From the NCBI GenBank assembly GCA_946811185.2, contig OX328103.1, forward strand, positions 4,654,132 to 4,718,131: DNA of 64,000 nucleotides. Direction: 5' to 3'. Both the position numbers and the translations under genes were made by a program. This document shows, piece by piece, positions 1-10,093 of the stretch (its first letter is position 1; each line of letters opens with the position of its first letter). The notes beneath the pieces were generated by a model that saw only the letters and a program-made list of their open reading frames with translations, was not told the origin of the DNA and made no database searches. This DNA is from Hippopus hippopus (Eukaryota; Mollusca; Bivalvia; Cardiida; Cardiidae).

Positions 1-155
1 AGACGATAGAATTATAAACTTGTTGAAATCGAGAGACTTTACAGACGACAAATTAAATATGGCCCAAGTGAAGAAATTTGTCTTAGACAGGATAGAAAAC
101 ATTGTGGAAAGAAGAGTAAATGCTGGTTACCAGCATGGTTATTTTCCTTTTGCCA
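1..155 (-). repeat. H1 hairpin element, cut by window edge
   Basis: Right-half (R) arm of H1, with the CAGACGACAAATTAAAT motif, followed by AAAACATTGTGG and the GCTGGTTACCAGC apex at about 121-134. The distal arm is diverged. Plus orientation is defined here as left half (L) first: CTTTACCACACAATCCC then TTTTAACGACC. Confidence 0.65.
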
Positions 156-211
156 TAATGTTGCCCCAAAACCATTGTTATTTGGGAAGTTTTAACCTTT
201 TCACGATTATT

Positions 212-410
212 CCATGTCCAGACGACAGAATTTTAAATTTGTCGAAATCAAAAGAATTTACAGACGACAAATTAAGTATGGATCATTTGAAGAAATTTTG
301 TCTTTAACAGGACAAAAATCATTTAGGACAGAGGAGAAAATATTGGCTGTCTGCGTAATCATGTTCCTTTTCCCACAATGTTTTCAAGCCTCTTGTCATT
401 AGGGTCGTTA
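212..410 (-). repeat. H1 element, diverged
   Basis: R arm (CAGACGACAAATTAAGTATGG at 263-283 region) then an eroded apex (AAATATTGGCTGTC) and an L arm ending TTAGGGTCGTTAA. The apex no longer pairs. Confidence 0.6.
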
Positions 411-443
411 ACAGATGGCAACGTGTAGTTATGGATTGATAAG

Positions 444-493
444 TTAACCCTTTACCACACAATCCCTAGTTTTAACGACCCCGAGGAAGAAGG

Positions 494-527
<34 letters not shown>

Positions 528-662
528 TGGGAAAAGGAGAAAATGCTGGTAACCAGCATTTTCTCCTTTTCCCACAATTTTTTCTTCCCTATCAAAGACA
601 AATTCCATCATTTGTGCAACATTTACAATGCCGTCTGCAAATGCCTTTCAATCTGGACAATG
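444..662 (+). repeat. H1 element, nearly full length
   Basis: Begins TTAACCCTTTACCACACAATCCC-like sequence, runs through TTTTAACGACC and an expanded A tract at 497-524, then the hairpin GGAGAAAATGCTGG/CCAGCATTTTCTCC. The R end stops before the GTTTGGTAAAGAGTTAA terminus. Confidence 0.8.
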
Positions 663-1227
663 GCAGTTTTTTGCTTTTCATAATGTGAATAAGTTCGTTT
701 TTTCTGCTAAGTCTGAAAATTACATTTAAATGCAAGATGAAACCCATTTTGGTTAAGAACCAAGTTTATGTAGCAGACAGTGTAGATACGAGTACATGTA
801 CACAGTGCCTGTTCTGTGCTGTCTGACCTTGATCTACACATCCCGTCCCTTTAGCGTCTAATCTTGATCCACACTTTCTGCATAAGCTGGTTTGTCATTT
901 ATGGCAATGAACATGTTTAAGCCCACACGCCTACAAAAAATAGGACAGATCTAACCAAAACCTCCATCTGATGTGAAAAAGATAGGAAATATGACTCCGA
1001 AAGGGTACTGCTTTTCAAATATCAAACCTGCAATATACTACAACTAAGATACAGTAGCAATACGTCTTTCCGAATTCAGTGTACAGTTAAAAAAAACACA
1101 ACGTCAAAACGTCCTTCCCGACTTCGTTCCAGGAAATACATCGCTGACATTGCAGGTCTGAGAAACGCTTTCGGTTAAAAACGTCAACTTAAGTGTTCCC
1201 ACATGCCTTTTAATCCTGAGAGAATAT
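663..1227. other. unassigned stretch with one eroded H3-like hairpin
   Basis: At 772-850 the motif ACAGTGTAGATACGAG pairs loosely with GACCTTGATCTACAC, as in H3. The remainder shows no open frame with homology and no repeat I can place. Confidence 0.4.
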
Positions 1228-1512
1228 GAACAAGAGCGCCGCATGCGGGTGCCATACGCTCGACTGCGGTTGCTTTTAGTGGAAATTCTAAGTAGGCAAT
1301 AGGCATGACTGTGTAAAAAATATTTTAATGATTACCTGCCTCTTTTGATAGATAACAACTAATCCAAGTTTGAAGTAAATATCTTTAGTAATTCAAGAGA
1401 TGTTATGAAATGTCAAAAGTTTTTGCACCACGACCCGGACGACAAGGACGCAGACGGCGACGCAAGGGCCACGACAAAAACCTCGACTTCTTCTTTTTTT
1501 TTTTTCAGAAAA
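1228..1512 (+). repeat. interspersed repeat R7 with T-rich 3' end
   Basis: Starts ACAAGAGCGCCGCATGCGGG and ends in CGACTTCTTC followed by a T run. It resembles a medium-copy retroposed repeat I associate with mollusc genomes, but only one copy is in the window, so the boundaries are a guess. Confidence 0.3.
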
Positions 1513-1552
1513 CAGCCCAGTTAAAAACTAGTGGTAAAACTCCTGATATATA

Positions 1553-1709
1553 TCTAACAGCTAACTGAATCATGAGGTAGATTGGTATTCTGACACGCTG
1601 AAAATTTGCAAGTACCTAAAAGTTTTGGCCCATGTCAGTTTACGCGGACTGCGCAGACTGACATGGGTCGATATTTTTTGCAGATGTACTTTACCAACTT
1701 TTCACAGTG
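1553..1709 (+). repeat. H2 element, truncated 3' half
   Basis: Contains CTGAATCATGAGGTAGAtTGG, then a central palindrome CATGTCAG...CTGACATG with GGACTGCGCAG, then TTTTTTGCAGATG. Both terminal inverted repeats are missing or eroded. Confidence 0.6.
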
Positions 1710-2210
1710 TAGGACTTAAATATTTGTATACAATATACATTGTACTTTCTTTTATGATATTAATACAACTATAGATGTCACTTGGTACGGGTTAAACCAA
1801 GTAGTTTTTCGATGGAACTATATAAAGTAAAAATTAAGAAAAATGTTTTAAAAGAAAAACTGCTTTCCTGAATATACATGTACTGACGTCCATTAAAAAC
1901 GCCTCATCGAAAAAGTGCGATAGCTTTGTACATACTTAGAATATATATGTCACGTTTTGCCTACCATAGAATTTTCACTTCTCTAATCTACTGAAGCATG
2001 AAATTTCGTGCCAGTCTATTATGTTTGCTTCAACCATGACTCATGGCACCGTTTTGCCCTACGCCCCATGCATTTTCCCCATATGGTTATGTCGGTCAAA
2101 ATTACGCATATGTAAACAGTAATTGATTTACAATTAAGTAGTCCAACCAATATTTTGATAACATCAATTTCGAAAATGTCAAGATAAAATAATGAATAAA
2201 GTCACGCATT

Positions 2211-2726
2211 TTGGGCATGCTTGAAAGCGGTCTTTCTCAAAGTGATGTTGCAAGACGCTTTAACGTTGCAAGATCAACAATAGTGTGTCTTGTTCGACGG
2301 GTAAACGAAACAGAGAACTTGTCTGATAGACCCCGACCTGATGCTCCGCGTGTGACGTCTGTACGACAAGACAATTTCATCCGTCAACGTCACTTGCGAA
2401 ACCATTTTGTCACAGCGCAATCCACAACGTCGATGGTTATAGGGAATCGCGGAAGACAAGTAAGTCGGAATACAGTAAGGCGATGTCTTCGGGAGCGTGG
2501 AATATTGTGCAGGCGGCCGTACCCCCACCACCGTCGGGAACGTCGGCAGTGGACTCAAAACAACATCGGAAGACGTTGGCGTGATGTGGTCTTCAGTGAC
2601 AAATCCTGTTTTAACCTCTCTTGTGCCGACGGACGAGTCCACTTTTACCGTCGACGTAATGAACGGTACACCCAAAGTTTTGTTCTGGAACACAACCGTT
2701 TTTGTGGTGGTGGTATAATGGTTTAG
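2211..2726 (+). pseudogene. Tc1 transposase, N-terminal and first catalytic part
   Basis: A 171-residue open stretch. Residues about 7-24 (GLSQSDVARRFNVARSTI) are the first helix-turn-helix of the DNA-binding domain. Residues 40-50 (RPRPDAPRVTS) match the GRPR-like linker of Tc1 proteins. D130 in VVFSDKS is the first catalytic aspartate. The frame closes just after the glycine-rich segment that precedes the second aspartate in this family, and homology resumes downstream in another stretch, so the gene is broken by small indels. Family members are about 340 residues; the first few residues are not evident here and the start used is a TTG, so the true start is unknown. Confidence 0.85.
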
Positions 2727-2781
2727 GCAGCAATAAACCACACATTTAGAACTGACCTAGCGGTTATTAATGGTAATTTAA

Positions 2782-3147
2782 ATGCCAGTTCTGCGTCCTG
2801 TGGTCTTTCCCATGTTTCAGCAACGCCTTAGCCTTACATTTCAACATGACAATGCGCGCCCCCACACGGCCAGATTTACCAGAACCTTTCTCATGGCCAA
2901 TAATATTGCCGTGCTGCCATGGCCTGCTAACTCTCCCGATTGTAACCTGATCGAACACATGTGGGACATCCTCGGACGTCGTTTAAGTCGACGTAACCCA
3001 CAGCCGCAAAACGTCCAAGAATTGACAAATGCTCTTCGTGAAGAGTGGGCTCGCATTCCACGCTATCTCCTGCGTAATCTGTGTGGGTCCATGGGACGAC
3101 GACTGCCGGCACTGATAGCAAGTCAAGGAGGCCATACACGGTATTGA
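2782..3147 (+). pseudogene. Tc1 transposase, C-terminal catalytic part
   Basis: A 121-residue stretch with HDNARPHTA (D23, second catalytic Asp) and SPDCNLIEHMWD (E58, catalytic Glu). There are 34 residues between D and E, the DD34E spacing of Tc1. It ends with the family's usual arginine/isoleucine-rich C-terminus about 190 bp before the right inverted repeat. About 20 codons between this and the upstream fragment (2727-2781) are out of frame. The transposase would cut and paste the element at TA sites, but this copy is inactive. Confidence 0.85.
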
Positions 3148-3340
3148 TGAATTTTAGGGGGTGAGTTTGTTGAAATGGCTGTTGAATTTGTGTAATGTTT
3201 AGCTAAACGTTTGTGTCATGTAATATGTGTAGAAATATTGACAAAGTCCATTTCTAAAATACAAAACCATGCATTCGATATTAAATTCATGAAATATGAC
3301 GCGACAGAGTGAGATGAGGCGTTTCTAGTGGACGTCAGTA

Positions 3341-3850
3341 TATAATTAAAACGATTCCGAAATTCAGAATACCCTGTCTGTGTTGTAGTTTTGGAGCTTT
3401 TGTGTACATGTACATGCAAATGACACAATACCGGCTTCAAAGTATAGCACAGAGCCTCAACATACACACACACACTGCCAAATTATCGTTGTGTAATTAT
3501 ACTTAATAAATGATCAGGTGGATACTTTGGAATGTGGGTATACTACTATATTTATAGCCCAGAAAGACATGTATTTAAACATACCCTTTATCGACTCACG
3601 TGATATACCCATAACACTGTCGCTTAGCCTAAATGTTTGATATGTTGAGTTGAATGTTATGTGTCGTCGTGTTGTTGTGTATGTATTTGTCAGATATCAC
3701 ATTCATTATGTCATTTTTTTTTTCATGCCATTTCGCCTTCCAGGGCCTCATTCTAGCTCTATGTAAATAAGGGTCTCACTTTCTTTTGTTGTATGCACGA
3801 GTTCCCCGTGCTTGTTTTGCACACGTTCCCGCGCTGCTGACGTACTACCG
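3341..3850. other. unassigned A/T-rich stretch
   Basis: No frame with homology and no recognisable repeat, apart from a short T run near 3715-3725. Confidence 0.4.
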
Positions 3851-4300
3851 CGCAGTCGTTATTGAACCTTTGGTTTGGCAGGTTATTTGACTCTTGCGCT
3901 TTCGCACAATAGAATAGTTTGCTTAATGAGCCAGGTCGTGTGCATTTGAGGTATGTGTAACTTTCATTTCACAGTTCTATTCATTACTCATTTCACATTA
4001 CTTTCATGCATGCAGCATTTACGGTACGTCTGTCTGTTGGCCAGTCTGTATATCTTAGCCTGGCCTAGCCATTGTAAATTGTCAGAGTTGTGTCGAATTA
4101 CTAAGTCTGTCCTTTAGTCCGTCTGTCTGTCCTAAATTACTGTTTTTGTACATGTCACTATTTGTTTACATGTTACATTTATGTTAATAAATGGCAGTCG
4201 TTATTGAACCTTTGGTTTGACAGGTTGTTTCACTCCTGCGCTTTCGCACAATGGAATAGTTTGCTTAATGAGCCGGGTCGTCTGCATTTCAGATGCCCAA
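3851..4300 (+). repeat. pair of roughly 105-bp direct repeats
   Basis: 3851-3955 and 4193-4297 share GCAGTCGTTATTGAACC, CTGCGCTTTCGCACAAT and TTTGCTTAATGAGCC with few changes. They lie about 342 bp apart. Between them is T-rich sequence with TTAATAAAT just before the second copy. Confidence 0.75.
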
Positions 4301-4494
4301 CCGTTAGACCTGAACGAGAACCCTAGAGTGATATAAACTCGTGACAGAAAAGATAATAATATTGTAGAAAAAGCAGCTATAAATCGAAATCTAGTTGTGA
4401 ACAGAATTCAACTGCAATGTTTTTCGAGACTTTTATAAAGAATTAAAACTAATCGTAAACTACTATTTTATATTTTTTTGGATTTGATTTTACT

Positions 4495-4740
4495 TTTAAC
4501 CATTTACCACAAAATCCCCAGTTTTAACGACCCTGAAGGAGAAGGCTTTTGAAAACATTGTGAGAAAAGGAGAAAATGCTAGTAACCAGCATTTTCCTCT
4601 TTCCCCCCCCCCCCCCCCCCCAACAATGTTTTCAACCCTATCAAAGACAAATTCTATTAATTAAGCCAGCTTTTATTTGTCGTCTGCAATCCTTTGAATT
4701 TGGACAAGTCTAAAATTTTATCATTTTGTGGAGAGTTAAC
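4495..4740 (+). repeat. H1 element with poly-C in the stem
   Basis: L half with TTTTAACGACCCTGAAGG, apex AATGCTAGTAACCAGCATT, then a run of about 16 C at 4604-4620 expanding the CCC of the stem, and R half to GAGAGTTAAC. Confidence 0.8.
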
Positions 4741-4944
4741 ATGATAATGCTCAGCTTCTCAAGTAGGGAATCTAGCACAAGAGTAAGCGACAGGTTCTGC
4801 AAAGTCTGATCTTGATCTTTGATCTTTATCTTTACTGACCGATTTTTGTGCCAAATTTTATATACGACAGCCGTGAAATGGTAATATAATTTAATTCAGT
4901 TCATTTCAAGATACATGTATATAAAATGGATTATTGACATAATT

Positions 4945-5203
4945 GGCCTGTAACACGCGAAAAGGGGCATTTGTACATTTGCGTAAAGTGTCGTCTCGGA
5001 TCAGCCTGCGCAGTCTGCGCAGGCTAATCCGAAACGACACTTTACGTTTTTATGTAATTTTCTGTTTTGCGCAAGTCTAATTAACAAAATCTATAATGTA
5101 GTCTTAAAGTGCCGTCTCGAAATAGCCTGCGCGGACTGCGCAGGCTGATCCGAGACGACACTTTACGCAAATGTCCGTATGTCCCTTTTCGCGTGTTGCA
5201 AGT
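4945..5203 (+). mobile_element. H4 double-hairpin MITE, copy 1
   Basis: Ends GGCCTGTAACACGCGAAAAG and the inverted CTTTTCGCGTGTTGCA. Inside are two palindromes, each AAAGTGYCGTCTCG-GCCTGCGC...GCGCAGGC-CGAGACGACACTTTA, separated by about 65 bp containing TTTTGCGCAAG. Non-autonomous, no coding capacity. Confidence 0.8.
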
Positions 5204-5377
5204 CAATTATCTACAATAGCCCTTTACGTTTACAATAAGTGGACAAAGGGTTTATATTGTAAGACAGCACAGGCACTTGGTTTTTGAAGAATTTCATGTT
5301 CTGTAACCTTATGTACAAGACTTATTTATTTCAATATGATGAAAAAAACCTCTTCCGCTATGATCGCTATAATTAAA

Positions 5378-5487
5378 GAACGAACGTACGAACGAACGCA
5401 CGAAGGAGCGATCGAGCGAACGAACGAACGAACGAACGAACGACCGACCGACCGACCGACCGACCGAACGAACGAACGAACGAACGA
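5378..5487 (+). repeat. tetranucleotide microsatellite (GAAC)n/(GACC)n
   Basis: Blocks of CGAA repeats pass into CGAC repeats and back again, so the reading frame through it is a repeat artefact. Confidence 0.9.
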
Positions 5488-5529
5488 ATTACGTTATCTA
5501 CAAAAACCTGACAACAGTTTATAGTCACA

Positions 5530-5808
5530 ATATAAAAGCCACCCTCTGGCTAAAGGTGGTTTAATGCATCTCTGTGATACAATTTATCAAGCAATTCACG
5601 CCATCATTATAAACCAATAAAATCCTTTGTGTATCACAACCGGCTGAAATATCAGTTAGAATGGTCCTTGAACACACAGAAAATTTACCAAAAAAGCATG
5701 AAGACACCGCTCAGTCTGCGCGGACTGCGCAGGCTGACCATTGGGGGGATACTGTTTGCAAATGCACTAAACCCTAAACCCCCTTTTTACAAAAGCATGA
5801 CTCAAAAT
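5530..5808 (+). repeat. H2 element, diverged
   Basis: Left end AGGTGGTTTAATGCATCTCTGTGAT, central GTCTGCGCGGACTGCGCAGG at about 5714-5733, and right end ACCCCCTTTTTACAAAAGCATGAC. Confidence 0.7.
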
Positions 5809-6132
5809 TATGAGTATGAAAATAACAAAATGTGATGTCATCATGTTCCAGTGGAACAAGAAATTACGGAAATAAATTTAAAAGTGATGCTAAAAATAGT
5901 ACGAAGTTTGTTAAAACCTAGTGCCTGTGTTAAGTTGAGGTGAGTTAAAATCTGTGTCGAAAGGTGTAAATGATATCTAAACATCACGGTAAAGTGACTG
6001 TAAAATATTTATTTGAAACCGAATAATACCTGACCTATTTTATTGACGTCATCAATTGTATTTTTGGATGGGTGAATTCATTTCTGAACATTTGTAATCC
6101 TTAGGCTATTGAGTGATTATTAAGTAGCTTTT

Positions 6133-6200
6133 GCGGACAGTGTAGATCAAGATCAGACTGCACAGAACGTGCAGTCTGATCTTGATCTAGACTGTCCGGT
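6133..6200. repeat. H3 hairpin
   Basis: Nearly perfect inverted arms: GCGGACAGTGTAGATCAAGA / TCTTGATCTAGACTGTCCG, with inner AGACTGCAC/GTGCAGTCT. Confidence 0.85.
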
Positions 6201-6315
6201 CCGGTACGGTCCGGTGAGATTTTTCAGGCTAAAGGAACGTCAGTGGGTGAATTGATTTCTCCATCTCTTTACTTTTAGGCTGCTAAGTGACAAAGGTAGT
6301 AAAGGTAATGAGCAT

Positions 6316-6376
6316 TTGCAGACAGTTTAGATACAGATCAGCCTGCGCAGAGCGTGCAGTCTGATCACATATCCGA
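6316..6376. repeat. hybrid hairpin: H4/H2-type left arm, H3-type right arm
   Basis: Left inner arm is GATCAGCCTGCGCAG while the right is CGTGCAGTCTGATC. The outer part keeps an H3 trace (CAGACAGTTTAGAT). See the finding on family relationship. Confidence 0.7.
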
Positions 6377-6566
6377 CACGAAGAGAATTCTTTGGTAGAA
6401 AGAGCAGTTATGAATGAATGAATTTCTGAACATGATAACTTCAGGCTGTTAAGCGCAACTTAACTCTTATCCTTCCAAATAAGTAAAATGAAACTTTTAA
6501 GCCGATGGTTAAAAACCAAAATTTTACTATTTAAAAAGATAAAATGTGGCGGAAAAAATGTCCTTA

Positions 6567-6635
6567 TCGGCCAGTGTAGATCCAAGATCAGACTGCACGT
6601 TTTGTGCCGTCTGATCTTGATCTACACTGTCCGCA
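6567..6635. repeat. H3 hairpin within a longer H3 unit
   Basis: Arms CCAGTGTAGATCCAAGATC / GATCTTGATCTACACTG. The flanks (ACTTTTAAGCCGATGGTTAAA upstream, GTCCTTGAGTCGC...GGGTTAAA downstream) match the longer unit seen at 22033-22196. Confidence 0.8.
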
Positions 6636-6907
6636 AAAGGTCCTTGAGTCGCTCTTTTAGAAGCCTAGGGGTTAAACGATAACATGATGACGAATCAGAA
6701 ATTTCCAGTTCTACACATATGTAATTATCATCTCTGTTTACATCAACCGTCACAATAATAGCCCGACTTCAACTCTTTACAAAACAGCCCAGTAATTATA
6801 TATGTAAATACGACCCTGAAAATTGAGCCAGAGAGCTTTCGAAAACATTGTAGGAAATGGTTTCAGAGGATGGAAGTCATTACCACAGGACTGTCATTCC
6901 TCTCCCC

Positions 6908-7170
6908 GTTCTGCAAACCTCGGGTGATCCGTTGATCAAGTCCCTCGGTTGTATATAACTCAATATGTTTCCATTCGGCAAACCTCGGGTGATCCGTTGA
7001 TCAAGTCCCTCGGCTGTATATAACTTAATTATGTACCCATTCGGCAAACTTTGGTTTTTTAAACTTTGGGTGATCCGTTGATCAAGTCCATCGGCTGTAT
7101 ATGACTTGATATACACCTACACCGTTCTGCAAACCTCGGGTGATCCGTTGATCAAGTCCCTCGGCTGTAT
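6908..7170 (+). repeat. four-unit tandem repeat
   Basis: Units contain TGATCCGTTGATCAAGTCC at 6925, 6990, 7071 and 7141 (spacing 65, 81, 70). The 81-bp unit has a short internal duplication (CTTTGGTTTTTTAAACTTTGG). Confidence 0.85.
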
Positions 7171-7544
7171 CACGTAGCTTAATATGCACGTACACGGTAC
7201 ATTTCTTCGCCGGAAGTACACCGCTTCACCGTTCTAAAAATCGTAGCACTCCATTTAGAAAAGAAAGCACTAGTCACAGTTTTCTGTGGGAATCTTTCTA
7301 GATACATTTTCGATGACAAACAGTTTGTACGCTTATTTTCTAACTCAGTCTATCAATTCCGTTGGCAATTTTTAGCAACAGGGTTGCTTATCACCGTGGC
7401 TGTTGCTTCCATTGCTATAGATTTACATAAGCGCTGTTAAGATCATATGACCGGCAATATTTCAAAATGGAAACCTTGATACGGACAAGGTTAGATGTAG
7501 GCACGGAATCGGCCGAGTTGTAACGATTGTGGAATACTGTTGAC
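7171..7544. other. unassigned stretch
   Basis: No frame with homology and no repeat recognised. Confidence 0.35.
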
Positions 7545-7740
7545 AGTGGTGCAGAGATAGAACACCAGCCTATCACACCAAAGGTTCTGGATTCGAACTT
7601 TTTACAGAGCGGGGTCAACTTTTGGAACAACAAACATAACGGTGCGATTACTGGTTAAAGTGTCCAGGAAGCAGTCATCGAGAGTGATTAATTCAGTTAC
7701 AATGTAAGAACTTGTTTCACAATCGATATAACGTAAACAA
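7545..7740 (+). repeat. SINE3-type retroposon, diverged
   Basis: tRNA-like B-box region GGTTCTGGATTCGAAC, then the body shared with 10343-10564 (CCAGGAAGCAGTCATCGAG, TGTAAGAACTTGTTTC, CAATCGATATAA). Confidence 0.6.
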
Positions 7741-8000
7741 GTAATCCTCCTGAAAAGGGGGTTCAATGCATCTCCGTGATTAATTATATCAAACAAGTCA
7801 TAAAAACATAATTTTGACCCATAAAATATTGTCGAACAACCAACTGAACCATGAGGTAGAATGGTCCTTGGACATGCATAAAATCGACCAAAAGCAAAAA
7901 GTATCGATTCAGGTTAGCCTGCGCGGACTGCGCAGGCTAACCTGAATCGATACTTTTTGCAAATGCATTAAACCAAGTTTTCACAAAGCATGGTTCATAT
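7741..8000 (+). repeat. H2 element abutting a SINE
   Basis: GGGGGTTCAATGCATCTCCGTGAT at left, central AGGTTAGCCTGCGCGG/CTGCGCAGGCTAACCT with both arms changed to TTAGCC/GGCTAA, right end CACAAAGCATGGTTCATAT. Confidence 0.8.
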
Positions 8001-8764
8001 AAAATAAATAGGTGTGAAATAAATTGAGTTACACAAGTTAGACAGGATTTAAAAGACTTAAAAAAAGAATTAAATCCCAACAACTTGACCTAGATCTTTG
8101 AGGTGGCGGGATTATATTTGTTGAATGTTATCGGTACATTGACCAAATATTGACATACATGATAAAAGTCGACCTGAACCATTGTACTTCAGTGTCTGTG
8201 AATTGACTTTGGCGTTTGCTCCAGGATAAAGACAATTTAGACTCTCCCGATTTCAAAGAATTACAGTCAATTCTTTAGGATTTTTGGTCGTTTTGAGGCT
8301 TTCGAAACAATACAGTTATTATAATAGTCATCAAAAAATGGCTAGTTTCCTTGAACCATTGTCAAAATTCCGCACTGCGAGCTTGGACGCCTCATAATAA
8401 CCGTGTTTAATTGGGAATGGATTAAAACTCCGGCAAACATCGTACATTGTTGTAAATTCTGTATCGTCTTTCATGTTCAAATAATCAAACAAATAGAATC
8501 ATCGATCATTTGATCCATTATTGTATAGCCAAATTTTAGACAGACCATAAACTAATAAAACTGGCATAAATTCTGGTAAAAGAACACGAATTTCTATGTC
8601 GAGGTGGAAATTATCGTGTACAAAATGAGCAATTGCTGGTTACATGCAATTGCTGCATCTCTCATGTTTTCATTTTATTTTACAGCGGCGTTCATTGAAG
8701 AAGTATTTTTACCTTACAGCAATGGATAACTCATGTCGTACTCTCAATCGTATTTCTATATACA
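8001..8764. other. unassigned stretch
   Basis: A/T-rich, no frame with homology, no repeat that I can place. Confidence 0.35.
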
Positions 8765-9032
8765 TATGAGTCATGCTCTGTGAAAAAGGGGCTTAATGCA
8801 TCTGCGAAAAGTATCGACCCAGGTCAGCCTGCGCAGTCCGCGCAGGCTGACCTGGGCCGAAACTTTTCGCTATTGGTCGATTTTCTGTATGTCCAAGGAC
8901 TAATCTACGTCATGATTAAGTCGGTTGTTAAAAAAATGGATATTGTAGATTCATAAGTATGTGATGGTTATACTTGTGGCCATGGATCGTGGAGATGCAT
9001 TAAGCTTCCTTTTGCTAAAGCATGATTCATAT
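8765..9032 (-). mobile_element. H2 MITE, full length
   Basis: Inverted ends ATGAGTCATGCTCTGTG and CTAAAGCATGATTCAT, with GGGGCTTAATGCATC / GATGCATTAAGC next inside. Hairpin AGCCTGCGCAGTCCGCGCAGGCT minus its outer bases at about 8826-8848. Minus here means the central hairpin lies near the left end. Confidence 0.85.
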
Positions 9033-9213
9033 ACGTGTGCAGTAGATACATGTAGTGTTTGTTTACCTGTAAAATTGCCATGTTCTCGTCCTCTCGACTC
9101 TTCATATGCATGCAATATAGTTCATTTCACTTATACCTAATAATCGTGCATCATAATATAACAAAATATTACATGTTACAAAGCAGCAAATATATAATAC
9201 CGGAGTACATACA

Positions 9214-9262
9214 GAGAAGAGAGAGAGGGAGGTGGAGAGAGGGAGGGAGGGGGAGAGAGAGG

Positions 9263-9320
<58 letters not shown>
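9214..9320 (+). repeat. (GA)n microsatellite
   Basis: GAGAGGGAGG repeats grade into pure GA. A short GA block recurs at 9386-9402. Confidence 0.9.
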
Positions 9321-9328
<8 letters not shown>

Positions 9329-9703
9329 TGCCTCTGACTGTGCAAATACTTTAGTTTTGTTTTACTTTGCAAATCAGCAAAAGTTGGAGAGAGAGAGAGA
9401 GCGTTGGACTAAAATGAGGACTTACAAGTTTAAATACGGTTGTTCTATGATTTGACAGTTATATACTTTTTGAGCTTGGGTTACCCATATTCAACCGCAA
9501 CCGAGATATCAGGGAAACGCAACTTTCATGAGCATTTGACTGAAAATGTGGTCTCTAGAATGCAGAAGTTTACAATAGACTACAGACGACGTAGAATGGA
9601 TGAAATGCGCCGGACACGGCACGATTACAAAGGTTTACCATTAGCATTTAGATGGGGGGGGGGGGGGGTTAACTCTACCCCACTCCCAACATTCCCACGA
9701 TAT
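9321..9703. other. unassigned stretch with a poly-G tract
   Basis: A G run at 9654-9668. No homology seen in the frames. Confidence 0.35.
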
Positions 9704-9771
9704 CGGACAGTGTAGATCTAAGATCAAACTGCTTTTTTTAATGCAGTGTGATCTTGATCTGGACTACCCGT
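9704..9771. repeat. H3 hairpin, apex diverged
   Basis: CGGACAGTGTAGATCTAAGATC pairs with GATCTTGATCTGGACTACCCG. The loop is replaced by a T run. Confidence 0.7.
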
Positions 9772-10093
9772 GAAGACACTTAAAGTGACTTCTCCCGCAA
9801 CATTGGTGTTGGTAAGGATTTTGGCACAGACGTATCTATCTACCTTTTTTTTTTTGTTGGCTTGTTCTAAAAATACCTCTAACAATAGAGTACTTAGTCA
9901 CGTAAGCTGTGTAGATTTCGTTGCCCGTTCAAAAAGTGTCCTGTCACAATGGTCTCATGTTACGATTTAATTTGCATAAAATCTTTAATACCCGTCATAT
10001 TATTTGTATCAAATTTGTAAAAGATCAGCGCTGAACCTGGGCATAGCGAGTTGTTCACACGACGTGGAGATCTTTTTTTGACATGATATATCT
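9772..10093. other. unassigned stretch
   Basis: No recognisable repeat or coding frame, aside from a T run at 9845-9855. Confidence 0.35.

Larger units (their letters stand above)
1883..3338 (+). mobile_element. Tc1-family DNA transposon (DD34E), decayed
   Basis: The 26-bp ends at 1883-1908 (CTGACGTCCA...CGCCTCATC) and 3313-3338 are inverted copies with two mismatches. Each is flanked by TA (1881-1882 and 3339-3340), the Tc1/mariner target duplication. The 1456-bp length, single central transposase region and DD34E spacing fit a Tc1-type element. The coding region is broken, so this copy cannot supply its own transposase. It lies alone between non-coding stretches, with no nested insertion seen. 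Confidence 0.9.

Noticed and set aside
2274..2741. 155-codon minus-strand frame
   Set aside because: It is the shadow of the Tc1 transposase, which has clear motifs on the plus strand.
3680..4330. Solo LTR of a retrovirus-like element
   Set aside because: Direct repeats exist, but no TG...CA ends with target duplication, no primer-binding site and no gag/pol frame could be found.
6133..6200. H3 hairpins as bacterial terminators or as individual microRNA genes
   Set aside because: They are a dispersed repeat with many copies and no T-tract; a small-RNA role cannot be claimed from sequence alone.
9169..9372. Ser-Leu repeat protein on the minus strand
   Set aside because: Read-through of a (GA)n microsatellite.
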